Assembly: GCA_001600875.1 (NCBI GenBank)
Contig: BCLD01000018.1
Location: 703,488-767,487 of the forward strand
Direction of reading: 5' to 3'
From: Solicoccozyma terricola
Lineage: Eukaryota; Basidiomycota; Tremellomycetes; Filobasidiales; Piskurozymaceae
Length of the DNA stretch: 64,000 bases
The notes beneath the pieces were generated by a model. That model did not search any database and was not told the origin of the DNA. It worked only from the letters and a program-made list of their open reading frames with translations. Shown one piece after another: positions 24,135 to 40,997 of this stretch (position 1 is its first letter; every line of letters starts with the position of its first letter). A program made the position numbers and the translations under genes.

Positions 24135-26540
24135 GGGACCTTTAGGCCAAGCGGATTTGGTGATTTGAGGGCGCGTTGGACGGGGGCGGGTAGTTGATTT
24201 CCGGTTTTTCTTTATACCCTACATTCTCTTTACTCTTCACTTGCACACCTTTCCTCTGCCTCACAATCTTTTTTTTTTTTGTGTGTGTCTGTTTTCTTCT
24301 CCCCTGAAATATCTTGGTGTTCCGTAGGATACGATTGAAAAAGAAAAAGAAAAAATAGCAATATGACATGGTTGCCCGCCCCGCAAAGATGATTATCGTG
24401 ATCCTCCTTCCCCCCCCCCCCCCCACGTCCTCCACCCACACGTCACCCACACATTGGTGTCTGTCGCCGCGCTGGAGTCGAGTCAGTTGAATGCAGAAGT
24501 GGTGGCCAGCCTCTGGATAGTGGAGACAGTTGGGAATTGGGAATCCAAACTGATTGATTGACATTGAAAAGGGTTGTCGGGTGGTGGCAAAAGATCGCGT
24601 GCCTGAGACGTCTCAAAGCCAGCAGAACATTCTGCTTCAGCTGGCGCAGTTGCGGAGTCCCACACCATTGCAACGACGGTCGTCTCCTCCTGTCGCTGGC
24701 TATGGGGTCGTCCTTGGTCTTTGTCTGGAACGTGCAGATCATCAGAGCTGCATCACCAAGGCACAGCTGCGTTTAACAGCTTGTATATTCAACGTTGCCG
24801 CTATGCACCTCACAGGAAAGCTATGGCTTCGGGAACAACTCACCTCGGGCTCTCGCTCACTTGAACCTGGTATCGACGCTTCTGAAATCGGCCTCTGCAG
24901 CCACATGGACAGCGACGTTGCTCCAAGTCTCGAACGCAACCCACACTCACCTGCACGGCCGCAGCGGCAGGCGCTGGTATGGTAGTGGATCAACTGCCAT
25001 GATCATGTTATTCAATGTTATGACTTAAAGTCGTCATCAGCTCAGCATCGACTCAGGTCGTTGTAATCTCCACTATAGTCGTTTTTACATGTGAGTCTCA
25101 GCGCCGACGAGCGGGACATCGACTCGCTTCACAAACTCCTGCTAGATCTAACATTCATACTTTAATCTCACAGGCTACCAAGAAACAAATCTTTCTGGGC
25201 GAATCACATCGCTATGGCAGGATACTCCGTGTTCATAACCGTTACCGGCATCATCTTCTCCGAAGCTGGGGATACCCCTTTTCAGCGTCGGCTGCGTACC
25301 TCGCCCCGGTCTTCGGAGTCCGTCTGTGCCGTATCCGCTTGGCTTCTCACTTTCTATACAATGCTACGGTATCCTCGACATGACATCCACACGAGGCTCA
25401 CACCCGCAACTCCCGGGCAATGCTGCTGGATTATTCATCTCCGTGGCATGTTTGTACGGTTATCAGACTGATCTAGCTTTGGGAGAACTCCGCTTTCGAG
25501 GTCAGCATATGGATGGAACTTTGCTGCTGTGTATTTAGGAGAGGAGGTCGGGTGGAAGCGGTGGTTCCCAGGGAACAAACCGAAAAACCGGATAGAAGCT
25601 TCTCTGATGGAGATGCGTGTAGGTTTCAGATTCAGCGTCATCGCCAGCCATTGTCGGGGTGTTTCATGCTTATGTGGGTGGGTGGTCGACCTGGTCTCCA
25701 TCAGTATAATATTATCACCCTGCTTCGTTCCTGAGGATCTGTTCTCAGCTGGATTCTCAGCTTTTGGAGCACACTGTCTCCGCCGCTTGTAATATCGTGA
25801 TCATTTGCGCCGGTGTACGAAGCAAGACGGACGTTGATGGAGCCTATTCCTGTTCTTCGGTATTGTAAGTAGAGGTTGTAGATGTGGGATCGAGGGGATT
25901 GCGCTAAAAATCTAGAAATATTATATAGGGATCATAAATCATGCATGTTGTTATAGGATACATCGATGGGTCGTTATATTTCTCGCCGTTTACTGCCTTG
26001 GTCTTGGTTGATGATGATGCGGATGACTTCCCGGACGTCGATGCTGACTGATATCACTATCCGGGTCTTTGGAAGTCGTGTCCATTCTGGGGTTGTATGA
26101 GACCTGGTAATAACCGATCGACCACGATCGTGGTGAACATCGATGAATTGTCGTCTTTGGAGTTGCAGGTCTTGTTATTCTCCCGGTTTTCCTGGTTTCT
26201 TTGTGATCCCTCGACACCCACGGTGAATTGAGTATCGGGATAATCGCGGGAACGACCGGCTTCGCGCGTATTTGTCCATGTGAAGCTCCAGATATGAGAG
26301 AAAATGACCAAGCCCTTATTTCAAGTCGAACGCGGTTTCGGGAGGACTCGAATTCTAACAGAGTCTGGCAATCGTGGGAGGTGTTGTTGTAACGAGGTGG
26401 CCAATGTTGTTTTCTCTGTTGTTAGAAATCGAAATCGAAAGCCATCCCCCCCACCCGCGGGGGTTTCATCCTATCATATCATTCCCCTCCCATTCCCCTC
26501 GTCATCTTTGATACCAATCCTTCCCTTTTTTCCTTTCTTT
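24135..26540. other. Unassigned 2.4 kb between convergent GLN1 and BET1
   Basis: After the glutamine synthetase 3'UTR there is about 1.4 kb (roughly 24480-25870) with balanced base composition and several short open frames, including hydrophobic ones (LSLAMGSSLVFVWN near 24700; AMAGYSVFITVTGIIFS near 25210; AAGLFISVACLYGY near 25430). A splice-like donor (GTGAGT, 25091) and acceptor (TCTCACAG, near 25173) are present. No single frame joins into a recognisable protein. It may be a decayed membrane-protein gene or a fast-evolving gene. From 25870 to 26540 nothing coding is seen apart from the BET1 3'UTR. Confidence 0.4.
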
Positions 26541-27239
26541 TCAAAACCCGAATTTCCTTCCAACCCAAACCATGACGAATATCCAAGCGACTATCACCAA
26601 GAATAACATGAACCAACACCACATTCCCTTTTGCCTTCTTGCCATTTTATTCATGCGTGTGAATGTTCCGGTGAGGAAGGAGCCTGTAGATGAGAATGCG
26701 TCGTTCTGTGGGGATGAAGGAGAATTAAGGGCGGGGGCGGGGGGGGGGGNGGGACGAAGGTTTGGGTTCGTTAGGTAACGGACGGGACAGACGAGGGTTA
26801 GAAAAGGTTGGAACGTACCATTCGACCTAGTTCGAGATTAGAAGACCGTACTTCATCTCCTATCCCGACGGTGATCTAATGACGCGGACACATGATACAT
26901 GAACACACCTCAGCTGATGATATCCCCACCACCAGACTCCCTTCCCAACCAACGGTCACTCACATCCTTCAACATCCTAACCTTTCCCATCAACCCTTCT
27001 AGCCGTTCATCATTCTGACCCTCAAGCTCATGAGCTGTGCGGGTATAAGCAGAGGTAGATCCCGAGGGTGTAGGAGTTGCACCACCGTACGGTGACTCGG
27101 CATAACCGCCATTTGGAGCGGTGTACGGTGTGGCATTTGGGCGTGCGTGTAGGGAGGAGACTGGTTGGCTGGATGTGAAATGAGCCGAGGAGGTGGATGG
27201 TGGACGGGATGGATGTTGTGGGTAGAGGATGTTGGACAT
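26541..27239 (-). CDS. BET1: Bet1-type SNARE, ER-Golgi transport
   Basis: Three exons (27239-26964, 26875-26819, 26705-26541) give about 165 residues. Bet1 is a Q-SNARE for fusion of ER-derived vesicles with the Golgi. After a Pro/Ser/Tyr-rich leader of about 65 residues comes the SNARE helix, starting AHELEGQNDERLEGL and running through VRMLKD, ITVGIGDEVRSSNLELGRM and NDAFSSTGSFLTGTF. The chain then reaches a basic stretch (KMARRQK) and a C-terminal membrane anchor (MWCWFMLFLVIVAWIFVMVW). The splice joins are in phase and rebuild the family pattern exactly. Intron 2 carries a run of C on the sense strand with an ambiguous base (26750). The gene is divergent from the H2A.Z gene, with 321 bp between the start codons. 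Confidence 0.93.
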
Positions 27240-27560
27240 GGTGTGGTGGGGGGTGGGTGGTGGTGGTGGTGTGGTGGTAGGTATATGGATGGGCTCCCCT
27301 ACTGTCCCCTTGCTGACCGGAGCGTCCTTTCTGTCCCCGCCGTCTTGTCCCGTGCTTGCCTTTGGTTTGCTCTTCCGCTTTCCCCCCCCCCCCCCCGGGT
27401 TTGTTTACTTCTCTCTCTTGGGTTTGTTGTGATCCACAGTCGAACATCATCCACAACATCGCAGCATCGCAACATCCACACCAACACCCACACCCACACC
27501 CNCCCACCCCAACCCAACTTCACATCACACAAACACACACGCACACTACCCATTCACATC
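27240..27560. promoter_or_regulatory. Divergent promoter, BET1 / H2A.Z
   Basis: The 321 bp between the two ATG codons must serve both genes. It includes GGTGGTGG-rich sequence next to BET1, a C run (27380-27396) and CACACCCACACC repeats with one N (27502) next to H2A.Z. Confidence 0.5.
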
Positions 27561-28179
27561 ATGGCAGCAGACAGCTCTTCAGGTGGAAAAGGCGGGAAAT
27601 CAAAGCCAGCAGGCGAGACGAAACAGTTGCAGACTAGGAGTGCAAAGGCGGGATTGCAGGTGAGTTTAACAGGGGGAAACGGGGCCAGTGGAGCGGAAAG
27701 AGTTGGTGATCCTGAGCGCGGTGGAAAGAGTTATGGATGGACAAGGAGGTTGGAAAATCCTCTTTCTGTTCAAAGGTTCAATATAGCTGGGTTGGTTATT
27801 CCTTTTACGAATCTGCTTGATAACAGCGAGGTATCCCATCCCATCTCTATGGATGCGAGTGAAATGGGTAGTGTCGATCTCAGGATATTGCTATTGTGCA
27901 ATGCAATTATGTTTATGGGTTCAGCGCATACGATTTCTGTTGTGGATGGATGATTTCTTCAACGTTGGCTCGCTGATCTGAGAAGATACAACATTACTGA
28001 CATTTCCCCCTTCCTTCTCTTATGATCCCTTTTCAATCGGTTCATCTCATCACACCCATACTCTACACGATCCATTTCCCCTTCATCCACTCCCGTCAAA
28101 ATATCCCATTAGTTCCCCGTCGGTCGTATACACCGGTCCGTCTCTCCATCTCTCCCAACCCTATATCTAACATCATCGC

Positions 28180-28229
<50 letters not shown>

Positions 28230-28769
28230 GCGTTAACCCCTCTCGCAAACAGTCACATGAAAGCACGAACCGCAAACAACGTCCGTATCGGTGCTAAAGC
28301 AGCCGTTTACGTAGCTGCGATCTTGGAATACCTCACTGCTGAAGTTTTGGAATTGGCTGGTGAGTGTTTGGTTTTGTTGATTTGGACCGGTTATTAAACA
28401 CCCCGATTTTGGGGGGGATTGTTCCTCTGATCATCTGAAACGTCCTTTTTTTTTTCCTCTCTCCGTCACCCCCTTTTCTTCCCTTAGGAAACGCGGCCAA
28501 GGATCTCAAAGTCAAACGTGTCACTCCAAGGCATCTTCAATTGGCTATCCGTGGTGATGAAGAATTAGATATAATGATCAGAGCTACGATTGCAGGTGGT
28601 GGTGTATTGCCTCATATACACAAGGTGGGTTTTTATCGGTGAAGAGAGATCTCATTGGGCCGCGGGGGGTGGCTGATTCGATGGATATCCTTCTTTTGCG
28701 CCGGCGGTTCAGGCTCTCGTTGTTAAGGGTCCGAAACCAATCAAGAAGATTGCAGCTCCGGCTGTTTAA
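27561..28769 (+). CDS. HTZ1: Histone H2A.Z variant
   Basis: Five exons (27561-27660, 28113-28135, 28253-28359, 28488-28624, 28713-28769) encode about 140 residues. H2A.Z replaces H2A in nucleosomes near promoters. The histone fold reads [11 protein letters not shown], then [20 protein letters not shown]. The variant is identified by the docking-domain sequence [10 protein letters not shown] followed by [14 protein letters not shown], which differs from canonical H2A. The second exon is only 23 bases and encodes FPVGRIHR; without it the fold is broken. Its downstream donor is GTCCGT. Intron 2 contains a C run of about 40. The ATG is the first in a CA-rich leader and the N-tail is rich in Gly, Lys and Ser. 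The C-terminus ends [11 protein letters not shown]. Confidence 0.95.
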
Positions 28770-29272
28770 GGAAGATCGGGAAGATCGGATGGGGGAAAGA
28801 AGATTGGTTATCGGCGGCGCGCGGTCATCTCGTTTTTATTTTTTCGAGATACGATCTTACCTGGTGCGGCATTGGTGGGGGGGGGGAGGGGGAGACTCGG
28901 GATGTGGATTGGATGGAATTCGGGGTTTGCCCTAACAAATTTTTTCGCTTCGCTGTTATTTAACCCCTTTGATATTCTCTGTGTTTTATGCGATTGAGAA
29001 AATGTGGTTTTTTTTGTTTGGTTTTCCGTTTTCCGTTTTTCCACCGTTTCTTTTGCACCATGGAAATTTGGCATGTTCATTTCAAAGACAAGAATAGGGT
29101 ACAGGGGGGGTTAAGGTTTGACGTGAAAAGTAATGTCAAGTCGTTGTCTCATCCGCGCTCAGCGCATTCTCGTCGTCACTGCCGCCTTCTTCGGTGAGCT
29201 ATCAGGGAGGTACATCAACAAGTCAGTATGCGCCCCGCGCCCCAGCGAACGATATCGCCACCAACTCCCAAC
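28770..29272. other. 3' region between H2A.Z and the large membrane protein
   Basis: About 500 bases between convergent genes. No independent gene is supported. The minus-strand neighbour may add one more small exon here: its last codons overlap a GTGAGT donor, and an acceptor near 29195 would append about a dozen codons ending at about 29153. Confidence 0.5.
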
Positions 29273-32200
29273 TCACCATGAGCTCGATATATTCGCACGA
29301 CTAGATTTCCGACTTAAATTCGGCGTCTTCCTTTCCGAAAGATCATTCTCGTCCTGATAGATCGACGAGACGGCTGGGACGGGTATCCTTCGAACTTGAC
29401 TTTTGGGAAGTGCAGGTAGATGTGAAGCCTTGTGTTGAGGTTGCGATGTGAGGACTGACGACGAGGGTGGTCGCGATGTGATCGTATCGTCTTCGTTCGC
29501 CCCTTTCACTGACTTCGGTCCCTTGCCAGCACCCACTCGCGTGACCTGTGCGTTCGTACTCACGTCGCCAAGGAGCCTAGGAGGTCGGAGGCCGGAAGCT
29601 GGGTTGCTGGCCAAGGACTCATTCGCGAGACTAAGCCGCGTAGTTGGAGCGTCATGGGCGACACTGGCTAGACGACGCGTGTTGGCCATGCTGGTGAGGA
29701 GAGTCAACCGATCACGCTGCGGATGCATCGGCGATGGACTTGGAGTGGGCATGCTTTCCATCGAACTCGCAGTGGCCGTCGTCGCAGTCGACACAGTTGT
29801 CTTGACCGTGTCCGAGCTCTTCTTGGTGACCAATGAGCGGATATCATCGGTGACTGACGACGTCAATGACGATTTCGAGGGCCTACGGATCAACCACGAA
29901 TCTCCACCATCAATTGACACGGGTCGAGATGACGTTCCATCGATCGACGCCATGTAAGTCTCCACGGTCGGAGAGTCCATACCGAGCATCATCTCCATTT
30001 CCTCAATCACCTCATCGTCGTCTGCCGGCACAGCGGGACCAGCGACGTCCAGCATGTGTTGCGTGCTGATGGACATTTTGACGCGACGGCGGACGGAGCT
30101 GACCGCGGAGATCTCACCACTGTGTTCTGCGACCGTGGACAGCGAGGATGCAACAACGTGTCCTTGATACGGGAGACTGACGCAAGTGGCCTTTGGAGTC
30201 GTTTGCTCGTCGGCTAGGTGTTGTTCGACCGCAGGAGGGGACGCGCTCAGTGGAGTCACTCGGGACGACCTCCCATACTGCTCGAGGAGCTCATCCAGGT
30301 TGTCGGGCAACGGCGGGAGGTCATGCGTAGATGAAGCTTCGGCAATCATGCTCGAGTTGGCTAGAGACGTGCTCGATGTCTTTTTGAGGATTCCCTTAGC
30401 TGGGCTTTTACGTCGCATGTCTGCAACCTGTAGCTTGGTGAAGTTGCGAACAGGTGTATCTTTGGATCTGCCGTACTCGTCCAATGCCTCGATGATCTCC
30501 TCGACGAGGTTTCCAGCGGGCAGAACAGGCAGACTTCGGTTGCTCTTGTGCCCAGCCCGACGGCGTATGTTGCGCTTTGGCGTCGATTGCTCCGCTTCGC
30601 CAGCATCGAAAGACATGTCCATTGCGAGCTCGATCGACGAGGAGCGACCGTGGCTGAATGGGGGAGCGTAGAGATCCAATGACGGCCGGAAGGGTGGAAT
30701 GTCCATGGAGGCGCGAGAGGTCGAGCAGGAAGTGCGTCTTCCAAGAATGGACTCAGCGCTAACGGCAGGGATAGTGGACATTGCACCGTTGAATGAAGCG
30801 TGCTTGCCGATCTTGACGCCGGGAACCAGGCTGTGTGGGTAGAGCTGATTCAACTTATCGCTCGACACCTTGTGACGTCCAAGGCCAACTCACTTTTGAA
30901 TCAATTTCGCGGAGAGCCAATCCATCTCCAACTCCATATCAGTCCCTCTCACTTCCTCCTGGTCCTGTTTCTTGCGCCACATCAACTTTTCAAAGTCAAA
31001 CGTGCGACGACGCTGAGGAGCTTCGTCTCGCTTGCTCTTGCCACCGAAGGATCTAGTGCTGAACCGGCGGATTCCTTCAAGGGCGGCAGTCTCGAGAGGT
31101 GGCGGAGCAAGACCACCAGACAATGATGCGGGATCGATGATTTCTTGTGCCAAGACCGGTTCATCGTCGAGCCTTGTCTGAAGCTCGTTCGTATTCGCAA
31201 AGTAAAAGGTCGGCGACCTGCTGACCTTGGCTCGCATCGCCGTTACAACGCGAGCATTTTTTATGCTCTTCGAATCGGGGTCGGTCTCAAAGCTATGGCC
31301 CCGAAGGCGACGCATTTCAAAGGAGTCCAGGGCTTGCTCGTGTTCGATGGCCGACGGATGAATCCAGCCATACGTGCCGTCGTTTAGAATGCTGGACTCG
31401 GCTTGCGCTGGGCTCGCTGCAAATCTGAACGGAGACTGCTTGGCCTGCTTTGGGGTCTTGTTCACGATGGTAAGTCGGCGAGACGGTCGCGGCGTAGTTT
31501 CAGGGTCATTTTGTTGAGCGTCACATTCTTCTGCGCGGTCCTGTTCGACCGGCAGCACTGACAGCCTTGGATGCGGCGCCATCGTGCTGATGATACGTTC
31601 CAGACGTCCGGAATGCCGTCTTGCCTGTCCGTTCTCGACCCATACATCACTGATCGGCCTTGACATGCGCTTTTGCATCAAGTTTCTCTCCGCTTCGAGT
31701 TCAGGAAGGGGACCGTCCTCCATCGAGGTCGACTTGCGGAATCCGAATTGCGATATAGAAGGCTGAGGGCGAATCATCTGAGACCAGCGTGGTGGTGCCG
31801 GAGAGTCCGATGCACTGAGCAGAGAGCGACTAGGCATCTCCTTGATCCGATCGAGACCTTCACTCGTACGCGGTTGGGATTCAAGGTCCGGCTTATACGC
31901 GGCGGGAACCTTGAGTTGCACTGGGCGTGGTGACTCGACGTTGCGGATGAGTACAGGACGAAGGAAGACGTAGCAGCCACCGAGCAGCGGTGCGTAGATC
32001 AGGAGAGCGACGAGGAACAGGACGGTGGCAGCCAGACCATGTACAGTTGGTAGTTGAGCTGGAATTGAGAAAGCCTGGGAGGTATGAACAGGTTAGAAGA
32101 TTGTCCCAGACAGCGAAGATTGCACAACTCACCCAGCTCAACCACAAGCCACCTAGAACAGCAATAGATGAGTCTTTCAATCTCCTGTCACTTGCCGTTT

Positions 32201-34513
32201 CCTGATGATCGCTCGCTTCTTGAGCGGTCTGCAATAAAGCCTCATCCGTCCTGAACATGAGTTCGTCGACGCTAGCTCCTCGCATTCTGTAATCGCCTGA
32301 AGCAGTGTGGAGCAGAGGAGCGGATCCCACCGGTCCCGCAGAGACGCCGAACATGCGATTGGCGAGAAGAGGATCGGTCGAGTCCTTGTTCCAAGCGGAA
32401 GTCGGGGAGTAGATGGTGGAGCTCGCTCCCGGAGACCTCATACCATCTCCACGAGCAGCAGGAAGGGGTGGCAAGTTCTCCATTACCGGTTGTTGCAGCC
32501 GTTCGGAGAGAGCGAAACTGGACCTGCTCGTGGAGAAGGATGCACGACCGGAAGTTGGGAGAGGTTCGACGGGTGGGTGTCCGAGTGGCGACCTTTTCCT
32601 TTCCATGCTTCGTCCTCGTGCATTATCCCCGTCAATAGCTGATTGTGTAAAATCGCACGACATGTCGTCATCTCCCGATACGCTATGAGGGAAACTCTGA
32701 TCTCCATTTGAGTTCCCGACCGAGTATTGACTGTCCATTCGACGGATGAGGGGCACAGGCGGTACGATTTCGAAACGAGTCAACCTGATTTCGGTACCGT
32801 TTGTCTCACGGTGATATGCCGTTTTGGCAGGTACACTATCTGGAGATGTCATGAAAGACATTTCGAATGGGTTACTGGTTCGGATAATGGAAGGACTATC
32901 ACTATGTCCATCCCATAAACTCTGATGAGGACTCGACGAGCTTGTAAAATGTGAATTCGATCCAGTTCTTTGAAATTCAACCTCTGCTCGAGAAGCGCAT
33001 CGTTCCGGTGCAGCGAGACCATCATCCGATCGCACAATATCAACACCTTCCGAAGCGGTGGAGTATCTGGCAGACGGTGTAGATGGAGAAATACCAACAG
33101 GTGGAGTATGCCACGAGTGTGAGGTGTTGATGACTTGCGTAGCAGTGGGTCTACCTCGAGCACGTCTAGGGCCGGCGCTCGATGGAGTGACTGGAGTGAT
33201 TGGAGACGGAAGATTTGATGAATAGGAGAATGATGAGAATCTGTCGGTTTCATATGAAGAGTGTCGACCTGGAGTAAGGAAGGGAAACGATTCGGACAAC
33301 CGGGAAAAAGGGGGAAAATCGGGGTGAGTCACCCGGAATGCCTGAAAACCGGAACGCGCCGCCGCCACCACTCACTCGGACTTGTTAACCAGCTATCAGA
33401 CCGTTTCGTGATATCGTTCGTAACCACCTCGACACCTTCATCGTCATCCTCTCCTCTTTTAACAACTTGTTTAAGTCCTCCAAGACCATCAGTGCGTATA
33501 ATAACATCCGGTCCTGAATAAAAACTACGTTCTTTTCCCCCTCTTTTGAGAATCCGGTCACCGAGTCCGACTTTCGTACGACGTTGTTCTGTGGAAATCG
33601 GTTTGGTTGAAGTGAGTTGAGTTGGAAGACGGATGTGTTGGAAGTATGATTTGATATGAAGAGGATTGAATGATGAGTTGGTTTCATCGTTTGTTGTTGT
33701 TGATGATAGAATAACAAATGCGGTTGTTATTATCATCGGTGTGGTTGAGCCAACAAGTACGATCCAACCGCTCGCTACTACCCCTAGAACACCCGTGATC
33801 GTCGATAAAACCATACCAGCGCACAATGCGAAACCCCATGTTACCGAACGTTCGAACGCCTCGACCTTGGTCGCCAATCCAATGACACAAAAAAGAGTAG
33901 ACCAAGGAACAACTGATACCGCCAATCCGAGGAGTATACCATTCCATTTATACGATGGAATAGAAAGGTATACAGTCCCAGTGACGAGAGCAATGAGAGA
34001 TGAGAATAAAATGATCGGTAGAATCCATATTGAACGTTCGTTCAGATTCATTTTTCCTCTTTGTTGACTCATTTGGTTGTTATCTTGAAAAGGTAAACCT
34101 CCTTTTATGATTCTGGGTAAACTAGCTGATTCGATACCAGTCGATGTTGAACCCAATTTCCCGAATAAATTGGATAATTTACTACCACTTCGTATCGTTG
34201 TATTTCCACTTGGTCTCGGTGGAAGGCCATAGAATTCACGTGGGAGTGTGGATTTGTTAGGTTGGAGTTTACTAATAGGAATGAGACGAAGTAGGAGGGG
34301 TTTGAGTTTTGATTGGTGTGGGGTGGTGGTGGTGGTGGGGACCTGGGTGGGGATCGGATTGGGAGTGGGATGGATGGATACCGGGGTAGATGGGATAAAA
34401 CCAGCGTTTCGTTGACGGTATAGGTGATGAAGGAGAGAGAAGATGAAAAGGATGCATGGTATTGTGACGGTGAGGACAGCGGAGAGTGGGATAGAGGTTA
34501 GAGAGGGAATCAT
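29273..34513 (-). CDS. Large multi-span membrane protein, Ser-rich, unknown
   Basis: Four in-phase exons join into a protein of roughly 1,650 residues. Joins seen: P-S-R at GTGAGT (near 33375) to CTCCAG (near 33271); LWLSW at GTGAGT to CTCCCAG (near 32075); LIQ-N at GTGAGT to CACACAG (near 30832). ATG 34513 starts MIPSLTSIPL with a membrane helix. Further hydrophobic segments are SIWILPIILFSSLIALVTG, WNGILLGLAVSVVPWSTLF, GFALCAGMVLSTITGVLGVV and IVLVGSTTPMIITTAFVIL. Much later come SIAVLGGLWLSW and LAATVLFLVALLIYAPLLGG. The rest is Ser/Pro/Arg-rich and looks disordered, with many likely phosphorylation sites. I recognise no family. The stop at 29273 is inside a GTGAGT consensus, so the real C-terminus may lie slightly further on. 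Confidence 0.75.
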
Positions 34514-35540
34514 ATCGAGGATCGATAGTTAAAAAGGGGCCCTCGAGGTGAATCAAATCGTTTGTGGTTGAGTTTTGGTCGAGTCGTGGAGGTTGCGTAG
34601 AAAATAATAATCGTGAGAACGTTGGAGAGGTTTCGTTGTGTGACGTTGTAGAGATTCGTTTTGATTGAAGAACGTTCAGCGTGATCCAGCCGCTGTGCGA
34701 TGTGTTGGAAGGAATGAGAAGAGGGGACGTGGATGTGTTGGATCACCCGTGATGGTCCTGTTCGTGAATTTGTTTACGTCGATGTGGATTTGGGATTTGG
34801 AATGGCAATTGCCTGCCTTTGAGGGAGGATGAGGTAGATGTTCAGTCAACATCCACAATCCACCGATTCACCGATTCGATACTTGCATCCATTGGTGTGC
34901 ACGGGAGGGTGGGGTGGGAGACACCGGAGGGAACGAAGAGCATGTCTGGACCCCGTTGTCTCCTCATATGGGTCACACAAGTTGAACGTCGATAATCATC
35001 AGGCTCACGAGCATCGAGGACAAACACGCGCCATGACCCTGTGAACGACGACTATGCGTTCGTATTACAGTGTATAACAGTTCAAAGTGAGAATACAATG
35101 GATCGGTGTGGTATGTATGGGACAATGAGCATGCGATGCGATGCGATGGGGTGGAGAGGAAGTGACCATGCCATGCCATGCCATGCCATCCCTCTACGGG
35201 CGGGGGGGTGGCGAATGAGACTGACCACGGACATCATCAATGTCCGCTCACCCCCACCCCGCTTCTCCTACCCAACCATCAGGAACCCATAGGATGGATG
35301 CATACACCATTCCATTCCATCCTCGGGACCCCATGTCATCTCGCACATTCCATCGGCATCACACAACAAACTCGACAATTATCATACTCTAAACACTTCC
35401 AACCTCTACGCCGTCGCTCTAAACGGTTCCACCACAACTCCCGTCGTTCTCCGCTCGGCGGGTTTGATACTTTCGGCGTCGGCTATCACCACAGTTCACA
35501 ATCATTCACATACCTACCTACGTGAACACGTTCATCTGAA
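34514..35540. other. Divergent intergenic region before PAP1
   Basis: About 1 kb between the divergent large membrane protein gene and PAP1. No coding region is supported. It includes short tandem repeats GCGAT (about 35131-35147) and CCATG (about 35167-35190) and a T/C-rich leader before the PAP1 ATG. Confidence 0.55.
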
Positions 35541-39031
<3,491 letters not shown>

Positions 39032-39383
39032 GTGGACGAGTGGGTACGAGCAGAGAACCACTCGCCCTCTGGATTTGGTGAGCATTTCCAAATCTCCTTT
39101 TCCCAACATGTATTCTACCCTCATTACAACCGCAAGAGCCTCTGCCGCCTGAGATCAGCGGGCAATTTATGGCCTGTAATTAGTATGAAAGCAAAGAAAT
39201 GACAAGACTTGGTTTCATGGTGGAGGGCGGTCAAGTCCGAATCTCTCTTGACCGAGATTGGAGGCATGCGGGTGGTAGCGAATCGATCGAAATATATAAC
39301 AACTCTTGCCAGTCTCTGCTCTGTGCTCCGATCCACACACTCGCGTCAGTCTCACATACCTACATTAACTAGACCCACTCATC

Positions 39384-40744
<1,361 letters not shown>

Positions 40745-40997
40745 GGCTGCTTAGATATGTCATAGGAGGGCTGTGTACAAGTTGTGGACTATATTCAGAC
40801 AGAGAATAGGTGCCCGAGGATAGGCATGGAATGGGATGTGACTGATGGATATATTTTTCATCCCTGGCTTCCTCCACTTGAGATCGGACACAGCCGAGGA
40901 ATCATCTCGCGTGCCTGATCATAATTACTGAGACAGATCTGGGATAGACCACCGTCTTTCTTCCATCGAGACCATTCATCCACCACCCCCATCCACC

